64,000 bases of DNA. Source: Mucilaginibacter daejeonensis. GTDB taxonomy: Bacteria; Bacteroidota; Bacteroidia; Sphingobacteriales; Sphingobacteriaceae. The first letter of the stretch is position 1; every line of letters starts with the position of its first letter. Both the position numbers and the translations under genes were made by a program. Below, piece by piece: positions 57,463-64,000 of this stretch. The notes beneath the pieces were generated by a model. It made no database searches. It was not told where the DNA came from and saw only the letters and a list, made by a program, of their open reading frames with translations. Where the stretch lies: contig NZ_CP086068.1 of assembly GCF_020783335.1 (NCBI RefSeq), forward strand, positions 4,278,001-4,342,000, given 5' to 3'.

Positions 57463-60228
57463 CTACCTAAAGTTATGTGTATATGAAAGTGTGAACGTTG
57501 AACCTAATTTGTAACGGTTGTAGATAGCGCCTTCAGACAGTGGATAGGTCGATTTTCCCTCTTTGAAATAGAACTTGGTGCTTTGGTTAAGAAGATCCCC
57601 GGCGTTGAGTTTGAACTCGCCTTTGTTCTTGAACACACGGTAGCCTAACTGAACGTCGATCACATCACGAGCGTTCTCATACACTGAGGGGAATACGGTA
57701 CCACCAGCCCTGAATATCCTAGGACCTACGCGGTTGTAGAGTACGTTGATGCTGGCCTTATTTTGAGCGAAGGTTTGTAACAGGCCGGCATTGATCACAT
57801 ATGGCGCCTGACCCACCATCGGACGTTTGCCATCAGGCTCCGAAAGGTCCAAACGTGGGTCTTTCACGGTTGACCTGATCAGTGCCAGGTTAGTGTAAAG
57901 GGTGGTGTTCTTCAACTGTGGTGAGAAAAGGTCGAGCGTTTTGCGGAACTCGAACTCCATACCAAAGTTGTTAGCTGTACGTGAGTTAAAGTAAGTGATA
58001 TTAGGGGTAGACAGTTTATCGTCAAAGTATGACTCGATAGCGTTCTTGAAGTTTTTGTAGAATGCCGATACCGAGATGATCTGGCCTGCTGACGGATAGA
58101 ACTCGTAACGCAGATCGAGATTGTGGATCTGGGTACGCTTTAACGAAGTATTACCCTGTACAGTAGCGATCAGCTCATAATCGAAGTAAGTTGATGGCGC
58201 CAGCTCCCTTAACTCAGGGCGAGCTACTGTACGTGAATATGACAACCTTACGTTAGCCTTTGGTGTAGCGGCATAGGTAAAGTTGGCCGAAGGCAGCAGG
58301 TCAAGGTTATCGAGCTTGGCTTTGTTACCGCCCTTAGTGGTCAGATCAAGGTCGAACTTTTCGGCACGTAAACCCCAAACCACGCGCAGTTTGTCGCTTA
58401 GTTTATTGTCTAACATGGCGTAACCCGCGTTGGTATAGCTATGAGCCGTGTAAGGGTCATCGGCCAAAGTGATATCCTGAAGGTTATAGTAGTTTTGATC
58501 GATCACGCTGCGCAAAAAGATCTTATCTAACGGCAACTGCCTGATCTCTAAAGGAGCCGAGGTGTTCAACACCGGGCCCAGGAAGCGGGGATCAAAGCGA
58601 CGGTCACGGTAGTTAGAGGCCAAACCTACTTTGAAGGTGCCTTTCTGTTTGAACATGTTAACAGGCAGGCTATAATCTACCTGACCGGTAACGATATTCT
58701 CGTTCAGATCAGCGAAATAACGGGCGTTCTGTTTACCCAGGGTGCCAATGGTAGCCTCGTAAACGTTCCCACTTACCAACGCATAATTGGCTTTACGCTG
58801 ATCAGGCTGCTTGTTCACTACGTTACTGTAGCTACCTACCCAGGTCAGTTTAGCACCACGCGCACCAACGCTATGATCGCCTTGAACAGTGGTTTTGAAT
58901 AAGCCTTTCTCGATCAGGTCGAAAGCGGTGTAGCGGTTCTGATAACCGGTGCTGGCATCAAATCCCTGACGATACAGGTATTGATCATCAAAATTACGGT
59001 TGTAGATGTTCTTCCAAGTGATCTTGTTCTTGCCAAAGCTGTAAGCAAAGTTGGCTAAACCACCGATGGCGGTAGAGAACTTATACTTTTGATCGTTATA
59101 CTGGTATACGTGGTAGTCGATGTCGACATCAGGCGTGGTTTGCATGGCGTTACGGTAGGTCAGGGCCACGATGGCCCCGAAGCGGTTACCATTCTTACCG
59201 ATATCCTTAACACGACCTAACGAGATCTGGTAATTTTGGTTGGCGAACGCATTGGTGTTATACACCCGGTAGTTAGGGTTTAGTGAACGCAGGGCAGCAG
59301 TTTGTTGTGCTTGTGACAGTGAACCGTTGTTGATACGGGTGGTAGATGGGAAGTTATTAGGTAAGGCACGTGACCCGTCATCAAAGCCTAAATAATCAAG
59401 GCTGTTGCGGTAACCGCTTTTGAAGTTCTTGAAAGTAGTGTTGGTGTTATAGGCTAATCCCGCGCTAACGGTCAAAAAGTTCTCATCCGGTATATCTTTA
59501 GTATTAATCTGTACTGAACCGCCGGCAAAATCGCCCGGCAGGTTCGGGGTGGCGGTCTTGCTGATCACCAGATTATCGATCAGGTTAGAGGGAACGATAT
59601 CAAAAGAGAATGCCTTGCGGTTAGGCTCGGTGCTTGGCAGATTGGTACCATCTAACTGAGCATTGTTATAACGATCACTCAGACCGCGTACCACCACAAA
59701 TTTGTTATCCTGCACCGTAGCACCACTTACCCTGCGCAACACCTCTGAAGCGCTACGATCCGGCGAACGGCGTATAGCCTCGGCCGTGATACCATCGGTA
59801 ATAGCAGCATTGTTCTTTTGACGAGCATACAGCGAGTTGGTAGACTCTTGCTTAAAAGTAGCCTTTACAGTAACCGCCTGTAGTTGCTGCGTGTTAGCTT
59901 CATCAAGCGTGATGTTAAGTGTGGTAGTATTATTGTTGCTTACCTGAACCTCTGATATCAACTTGTTTTGATAACCCACATACCTAACCAGAATGCTGTA
60001 AGTACCTCGCGATACATTGAGGATGGTATAATCACCGGTCACGTTAGTGGCTGCCCCACGCTGTGTGCCTTCGATCATCAGGGTAGCGCCGATGAGCGGC
60101 TCGCCTGTTTTTTTGTCGGTTATCTTCCCGGCGATCTTGCCGGTGCTTTGAGCAAAACTTAAACTAACTGATAAGGTGAATAGGATACTAAGCGCTAGTT
60201 TAAAAAGAGGGGTAGCTATTTTTTTCAC
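57463..60228 (-). CDS. TonB-dependent receptor with carboxypeptidase-like N-terminal domain
   Basis: A 921-residue outer-membrane receptor. A signal peptide (residues 1-26, ending SFAQ) is followed by a carboxypeptidase D regulatory-like domain (about 30-115, GKIAGKITDKKTGEPLIGAT), the plug (about 140-260, RRVSGATVQDNKFVVVRGLSDRY pattern) and the 22-strand barrel (about 280-921) ending in an aromatic residue. The plug-barrel junction shows LPGDFAGGSVQI. It is energised by the TonB complex, possibly the one at 623-3597. It is followed by a beta-helix lipoprotein gene on the same strand. The -7 element at 60249-60256 gives a 14-base leader. Its substrate is unknown: no SusD-like gene and no regulator are nearby. 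Confidence 0.93.
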   Translation of the reverse strand: MKKIATPLFKLALSILFTLSVSLSFAQSTGKIAGKITDKKTGEPLIGATLMIEGTQRGAATNVTGDYTILNVSRGTYSILVRYVGYQNKLISEVQVSNNNTTTLNITLDEANTQQLQAVTVKATFKQESTNSLYARQKNNAAITDGITAEAIRRSPDRSASEVLRRVSGATVQDNKFVVVRGLSDRYNNAQLDGTNLPSTEPNRKAFSFDIVPSNLIDNLVISKTATPNLPGDFAGGSVQINTKDIPDENFLTVSAGLAYNTNTTFKNFKSGYRNSLDYLGFDDGSRALPNNFPSTTRINNGSLSQAQQTAALRSLNPNYRVYNTNAFANQNYQISLGRVKDIGKNGNRFGAIVALTYRNAMQTTPDVDIDYHVYQYNDQKYKFSTAIGGLANFAYSFGKNKITWKNIYNRNFDDQYLYRQGFDASTGYQNRYTAFDLIEKGLFKTTVQGDHSVGARGAKLTWVGSYSNVVNKQPDQRKANYALVSGNVYEATIGTLGKQNARYFADLNENIVTGQVDYSLPVNMFKQKGTFKVGLASNYRDRRFDPRFLGPVLNTSAPLEIRQLPLDKIFLRSVIDQNYYNLQDITLADDPYTAHSYTNAGYAMLDNKLSDKLRVVWGLRAEKFDLDLTTKGGNKAKLDNLDLLPSANFTYAATPKANVRLSYSRTVARPELRELAPSTYFDYELIATVQGNTSLKRTQIHNLDLRYEFYPSAGQIISVSAFYKNFKNAIESYFDDKLSTPNITYFNSRTANNFGMEFEFRKTLDLFSPQLKNTTLYTNLALIRSTVKDPRLDLSEPDGKRPMVGQAPYVINAGLLQTFAQNKASINVLYNRVGPRIFRAGGTVFPSVYENARDVIDVQLGYRVFKNKGEFKLNAGDLLNQSTKFYFKEGKSTYPLSEGAIYNRYKLGSTFTLSYTHNFR

Positions 60229-60248
60229 TTGTATGTTTTTGTTACAAG

Positions 60249-60256
60249 CAAAAGTA
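60249..60256 (-). promoter_or_regulatory. -7 promoter element for the TonB-dependent receptor
   Basis: Minus strand reads TACTTTTG, matching TAnnTTTG. The start near 60242 leaves about 14 bases to the ATG at 60228. No convincing -33 TTG is seen at the usual spacing. Confidence 0.5.
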
Positions 60257-60416
60257 TTAGCGCAAGATTAGCTAAATGTTAGGGTTAAATTAACGGTATA
60301 AGGCGTAATTGTAAAGTTAATGTTAGATCAGCTGGGTAATGATTTATAATAACGTGTCTAGTCGACACCTTATGTTATTAGTGGTCCCGGCATATCAAAT
60401 CGCCATGTTAAGCCTT

Positions 60417-61403
60417 TTATTTAGAAGGGTAAAAACCAAATTTCCGTGCGATACGGCCGATTTTATCGAAAAAAAAAGAATCTGATTTTTTTAAAAGGCC
60501 GCGTAAAAGCCAGTTGTTATTGATGATGCCTACTGCTTCTTTAAGAAAGATATTATCATGCGCTTCGGCACTGTTGAACCTTGTCACCCAATAATTACTA
60601 TTAGATGCCCTATCATTTAATAACCATCCTAATACTACTCCTTCTGCCCTTAAAGCGGCCTTTTTATAAAGCGAGTTATTGTATTGCTTTAATTGTTTTG
60701 CCATGAGCATGTACATCATTGGCCAGCAATCAGTAGTTATTGATTGAGACTTAGCAGCATCCTGATCATCGTGTCGGCGCCAATAATTGATAGTTTTATC
60801 GGCAGCAAATAATTTAAAGTTTCTTGCGTTACCATAGATCCATAGCCAATCATTACCACTGTGTGGCTTGTCAACAAATGGGAATCGCAGTAAAGTGCTC
60901 CTTTTGGAAATTGTCAATACCGGAAAGGTAACACCATTGATGGCACCATCGATGATCAGCTCCTCTCCTGTCATATATCCCGGTTTATATGTACGTGAGG
61001 TTCTCGTGGCCTCCAGAGAGTCGGTAAAGGTGGTAAAGTGACCAAAAAAAACATCAATGTCAGGATGATTGTTATAAGCCTCGTAAAAACTTTCGTAAGC
61101 ACTAGGAGCTATAAGGTCATCACTACACAATATTGAAACAAATTCACCCTGTGCTATTTGTATACAATTATTCCAGTTGCCGAACAAGCCAAGGTTTACG
61201 TCATTCAAGTGATATTTTACACGAGGATCGTTGACTGACTCACATATAATTTTGAATTCATCATGTCCTGATCCGTCATCGCATACAACCACCTCCGTAC
61301 ATCCGTCAACATCAAGTGCCGACCGCAGTGCTTCTTCAAAACCGAAAATACGTTTGTATACAGGTATACCAATGGTATATGATGGTTTGGGTAACATAGC
61401 CAT
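60417..61403 (-). CDS. Family 2 glycosyltransferase (surface glycan)
   Basis: A 328-residue GT-A glycosyltransferase. The opening SYTIGIPVYKR, the nucleotide-binding strand EVVVCDDGSG near residue 36, and VSILCSDDLIAPSAYESF (about 90-107), where the two Asp form the DxD-like metal site, define GT2. The C-terminal part contains a His-rich stretch (YWRRHDDQDAAK) that relatives use for acceptor contact. It is the last gene of a minus-strand cluster with two further transferases and a truncated gene, all with lower G+C than the rest of the window. It assembles a surface polysaccharide, probably an O-antigen or capsule, of unknown structure. Confidence 0.9.
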   Translation of the reverse strand: MAMLPKPSYTIGIPVYKRIFGFEEALRSALDVDGCTEVVVCDDGSGHDEFKIICESVNDPRVKYHLNDVNLGLFGNWNNCIQIAQGEFVSILCSDDLIAPSAYESFYEAYNNHPDIDVFFGHFTTFTDSLEATRTSRTYKPGYMTGEELIIDGAINGVTFPVLTISKRSTLLRFPFVDKPHSGNDWLWIYGNARNFKLFAADKTINYWRRHDDQDAAKSQSITTDCWPMMYMLMAKQLKQYNNSLYKKAALRAEGVVLGWLLNDRASNSNYWVTRFNSAEAHDNIFLKEAVGIINNNWLLRGLLKKSDSFFFDKIGRIARKFGFYPSK

Positions 61404-61404
61404 A

Positions 61405-62442
61405 TTATTTAACCAAGCTTTTATATAAACTCAAATGCTGGGCTGCAGAAATACGCCAGTCTAAACATTCGACCGAAAAACGGCGCTGAGCGGCCGAAAT
61501 GCTATCTCGGAATTTTTCATCGGCATAATACTTTTTGAAAAGTTGCACTAATGCACCAGCATCGTTGTTGGGTGCTATCTCAAATACATCGCCTCCACCA
61601 TATGATCGTATCCCACCGATATCATTGGTAATAATGGGTAAACCAATGGCCAACCCTTGTACAATAGCTGTATTGGCACCACTGGAGGCCAATGGCATCA
61701 GCATAACATAGCTGCTTTGGTACTGTTGTAAAAGTTCTTCGTCGCTCAGGTTAGCGTGGAATATGACATTGGGTTGTTGTAGTAAATACTTAATAGCATT
61801 GGTGTCTCTGAAATGCTCGGCCAACACAAAATGAAATTCGATTTTACTACTTACTGTATCAGTTATGCTACGATATACCTCCACCATCATGTCAAAATCG
61901 CGTAGATAATGCCCTACAAAAAGCACTTTATTTTTGTTGACAGACACTTTATCGTCGGGCTTAAAAAAGTCAAGATCAACTCCGTGCCTAATAAAAGTAA
62001 TATTTCCATTGTTCATGTATGTTTGAAATTTGGAAATATCTTCTTCATATAAAATAATTGCGTTCTTTAATCTATGCAAACAATCAAGTTTTGCCTGCGG
62101 CCATTTATCGAACGGTAGATGTATGGTTCCTAAAAGATTTGCTGGTACTTCTTTTAAACAGTCTACTATATGGATGTTACCTTCAAGGTAAAGGAGATGG
62201 GCTATATCAGCTTTTTTCAAATCACGCAAAAAGCATATCTGATTCCAAACTTGCTCGGGACTTTCGTGGGTCCATCTGTACCATTTTTGATAGAGTTTAC
62301 CGATTAGTTTGTTCTTGAAAATTCGGAGGGACTGATAATTGTGAACTTGGACATCTCTATCTTTAAGATAGTTCGGTAGACACTCATAGCCCGAGTATTT
62401 ACCGAACCATGCTATTTTATTGATAAGACAATTTACTCTCAT
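61405..62442 (-). CDS. Family 4-type GT-B glycosyltransferase
   Basis: A 345-residue GT-B enzyme. The C-terminal half shows VLFVGHYLRDFDMMVEVYRS at the start of the donor domain, NVIFHANLSDEELLQQYQSS and the EX7E-like region ASSGANTAIVQGLAIGLPII around residues 250-270, where relatives have the donor-binding Glu. The expected first Glu of EX7E is replaced by an Asn/Thr environment (SGANTAIVQG), so the exact donor site is uncertain. It abuts the family 2 enzyme downstream by 1 base and overlaps the upstream one by 4 bases, so the three are co-translated. Confidence 0.85.
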   Translation of the reverse strand: MRVNCLINKIAWFGKYSGYECLPNYLKDRDVQVHNYQSLRIFKNKLIGKLYQKWYRWTHESPEQVWNQICFLRDLKKADIAHLLYLEGNIHIVDCLKEVPANLLGTIHLPFDKWPQAKLDCLHRLKNAIILYEEDISKFQTYMNNGNITFIRHGVDLDFFKPDDKVSVNKNKVLFVGHYLRDFDMMVEVYRSITDTVSSKIEFHFVLAEHFRDTNAIKYLLQQPNVIFHANLSDEELLQQYQSSYVMLMPLASSGANTAIVQGLAIGLPIITNDIGGIRSYGGGDVFEIAPNNDAGALVQLFKKYYADEKFRDSISAAQRRFSVECLDWRISAAQHLSLYKSLVK

Positions 62443-63404
62443 TGTTGATTTTGGCCAATAGCCATTCTTTTTAACTTACTAACCACCCGATCCAAGAACC
62501 TTTTGTTCCGTTGCATAATCTGTGATAACAGAAAGGCATTACTAAACAAACCGCTTCTATAAATCTGAGTATAAAAAAAGCATCTTATTTTTAAGGAGTC
62601 TCCCAATAAACCTAACTGCCCATAAAGCATACGCATTTTCATCGAATCAGAAAATTGATATTTATCCTCAAAAAATTTAAAGAATTGAATTGATGCCTGA
62701 ATCTTTTTCTTGTATGTCTTCTTTGAATCAGAAGAAATATTATACCCACCCATCCGCCACGATATAGGAGCACCCGAAATGGTATAAATTCCGTCATCCT
62801 CAGCAAATTCAGCCCAGGTAGCATCATCAGCAGTCCATGCAAGCGGAAGCTCTACAAATCCTTGTTTTTTTATATATACATCCCGCTTAAAAACGAATTC
62901 TACCGCAGTGCTCATGCAATTACCGCTAACGCGGCGGCGTAAATATTCATGAGCGGTCTCGAATGCTGGGTGAGGAGATGCTGGGCGGATAACATCACCT
63001 CGATCGTTCACAATCTGTAAGTTAAACCGAATCACATCTTTAGGGCCATGCTTTTCAACAAAAGAATAGAAGCGCTCTACAGCGTCAGGCGGCATTATAT
63101 CATCATCGCCGAAAAGCCATATATAAGGTTCGTGCTTTGTAAGTGCGATACAACGCTCCCACTGTTTGGTCAGCAAAGTTTTGCCTAAATTATCATCAAA
63201 ACGATAGAATATTATGTTCTTTTTGAATTCAGGAGTCAAATCTGCCAATATCGGTTGGATGTCATTAGGACTGTTATCGTCACCGATATAAAGTGTAAAA
63301 TTTTGATTGGTTTGACATGCAATTGAGCGTAAAGTTTCGGCCACATACCTATTTTTATAGTAGGGAATAACTATTGCGAGGTGTTTTTGCACTACTTCGG
63401 TCAT
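62439..63404 (-). CDS. Family 2 glycosyltransferase (surface glycan)
   Basis: A 321-residue GT-A enzyme: opening LAIVIPYYKNRYVAETLRSI, TLYIGDDNSPND with the first Asp pair near residue 38-44, and WLFGDDDIMPPDAVERFYSF (about 95-114) with the DxD-type metal motif. The C-terminus is basic (KLKRMAIGQNQ). It overlaps the GT-B gene by 4 bases downstream and lies 19 bases after the truncated gene at the window edge. AT-rich codon use fits horizontal acquisition of the glycan locus. Confidence 0.9.
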   Translation of the reverse strand: MTEVVQKHLAIVIPYYKNRYVAETLRSIACQTNQNFTLYIGDDNSPNDIQPILADLTPEFKKNIIFYRFDDNLGKTLLTKQWERCIALTKHEPYIWLFGDDDIMPPDAVERFYSFVEKHGPKDVIRFNLQIVNDRGDVIRPASPHPAFETAHEYLRRRVSGNCMSTAVEFVFKRDVYIKKQGFVELPLAWTADDATWAEFAEDDGIYTISGAPISWRMGGYNISSDSKKTYKKKIQASIQFFKFFEDKYQFSDSMKMRMLYGQLGLLGDSLKIRCFFYTQIYRSGLFSNAFLLSQIMQRNKRFLDRVVSKLKRMAIGQNQQ

Positions 63405-63423
63405 TGATTCTGGTCTGGAATTA

Positions 63424-64000
63424 TCATGAAAAATCTTCCCACGATTGCAACGAATGCCAATGCGTTAATGGAGTAAGGCCAGCAAGTTCGGCATGAGTTG
63501 CGAGCCCCGGTATCGCGTTAATCACTATTCGTTTGTGTTTATACTTTAATCTTACAGGTAATAGTTCAATATATTCTTTCAATGAGCGACTCATAAGTTT
63601 AAATTTCTGGCCGGTAAGTAACTGAAAAGCAAAAAAATCATACGGGTTTCTAACATGGGTAAAATGCCACCAAAGTTCTTTATCCTCCTTCAAGGTCTTG
63701 ACCCGTGTTGCGAAGGTCATTGTTGCTGAATTGGTTTGCTTCCAGTGAAAATGCTCGGTGAATAATACCCTGGTTAATTCACCACCATCCTTTACATAAG
63801 GATTGGGGCCGCCTCTGTCGAAATCAACGTACTTGTCAGGATTATCATAAAGGGTTACATAATCAGCTATCTGAATGCCTTCGTTCAAGGCAATGTTTGA
63901 TCCTGGTAAATGTAGGTAATCATCTTCGACCATATAGACACACGTATCATCAGAAAAGTTGGCTATAGCAAATTCGACAATATACCTCCATGACCTAGAG
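63424..64000 (-). CDS. Glycosyltransferase-like protein (5' end outside window)
   Basis: The reading frame stays open from base 64000 to the stop at 63424, giving at least 192 residues; the first internal ATG is at 63933 but residues WRYIVEFAIANFSDDTCVY before it are coding in the same frame, so the true start is to the right of the window. Visible parts are VYMVEDDYLHLPG (a strand ending in an Asp pair, as in GT-A donor sites) and ADYVTLYDNPDKY, followed by a basic C-terminus. I cannot name the family beyond glycosyltransferase-like. It is the first visible gene of the minus-strand surface-glycan cluster. Confidence 0.75.
   Translation of the reverse strand, partial: SRSWRYIVEFAIANFSDDTCVYMVEDDYLHLPGSNIALNEGIQIADYVTLYDNPDKYVDFDRGGPNPYVKDGGELTRVLFTEHFHWKQTNSATMTFATRVKTLKEDKELWWHFTHVRNPYDFFAFQLLTGQKFKLMSRSLKEYIELLPVRLKYKHKRIVINAIPGLATHAELAGLTPLTHWHSLQSWEDFS

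Noticed and set aside
1..64000. CRISPR arrays, rRNA and tRNA genes, replication origin, prophage genes
   Set aside because: No regularly spaced repeats, no tRNA-like cloverleaf, no rRNA, no dnaA boxes cluster and no phage structural genes were recognised.

Overview
The window comes from the chromosome of a member of the Bacteroidota, most likely the family Sphingobacteriaceae (Mucilaginibacter or Pedobacter type). This rests on the TonB operon with two tandem ExbD genes, the DUF families restricted to this phylum (DUF2480, DUF3108, DUF3109, DUF4292, DUF4834, DUF6427-like), a TonB-dependent receptor with a carboxypeptidase-like N-terminal domain, the near absence of Shine-Dalgarno sequences, and several copies of the Bacteroidota -7 promoter element TAnnTTTG. 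The genus is inferred; no rRNA gene is present.

Layout. 1-3700: an exbB-exbD-exbD-tonB operon on the minus strand, followed by a small membrane protein and a PstS-like lipoprotein cut by the window edge. 4038-6745: a SUI1-like factor and a lipid kinase, divergent from metK. 6817-11100: small accessory genes, including a REP-associated tyrosine transposase (RAYT) surrounded by five REP-like palindromes and one copy of a GTTACA-rich intergenic element. 11097-21958: a long minus-strand envelope and housekeeping block (lytic transglycosylase, gatA, two tatA, an EnvC-like coiled-coil protein, DUF4292 lipoprotein, TPR protein, dut, a flippase, acylphosphatase, amidohydrolase). 22127-25249: rlmN, a comF-like gene, rfbA and a small ORF that looks like an internally shortened GDP-mannose dehydratase. 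25401-36568: dxs, an unknown lipoprotein with an LspA-type peptidase, a LysR/MFS pair, scpA, glyA and a 1043-residue hybrid histidine kinase. 36743-48521: a minus-strand block (DUF3109, DUF3108, DUF2480, PpiD-type isomerase, lptC, an outer-membrane protein, coaX, purQ, a membrane protein, a glycosyltransferase, uvrB). 48670-55223: upp, a nucleotidase, DinB-like protein, LpxH-like phosphoesterase, two very small genes, DUF4834 and a YfhO-type giant membrane protein. 55276-60228: a second GTTACA element, then a beta-helix lipoprotein and its TonB-dependent receptor. 60417-64000: an AT-richer surface-polysaccharide glycosyltransferase cluster that runs off the window.

The dominant themes are envelope energisation and biogenesis: the TonB motor at the left end would power the receptor near 58 kb; LptC, the PpiD-like chaperone, the LpxH-like enzyme, the flippase, RfbA and the glycosyltransferases contribute to LPS and surface glycans; MltD, the EnvC-like protein and GatA-flanked Tat subunits concern cell wall and export. 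No single unmistakably new system was found. The signals most worth following are the two-copy GTTACA element, the RAYT with its own REP family, the shortened GMD-like ORF, a perfect hairpin between exbB and exbD, and promoters placed so close to start codons that the mRNAs would be leaderless.
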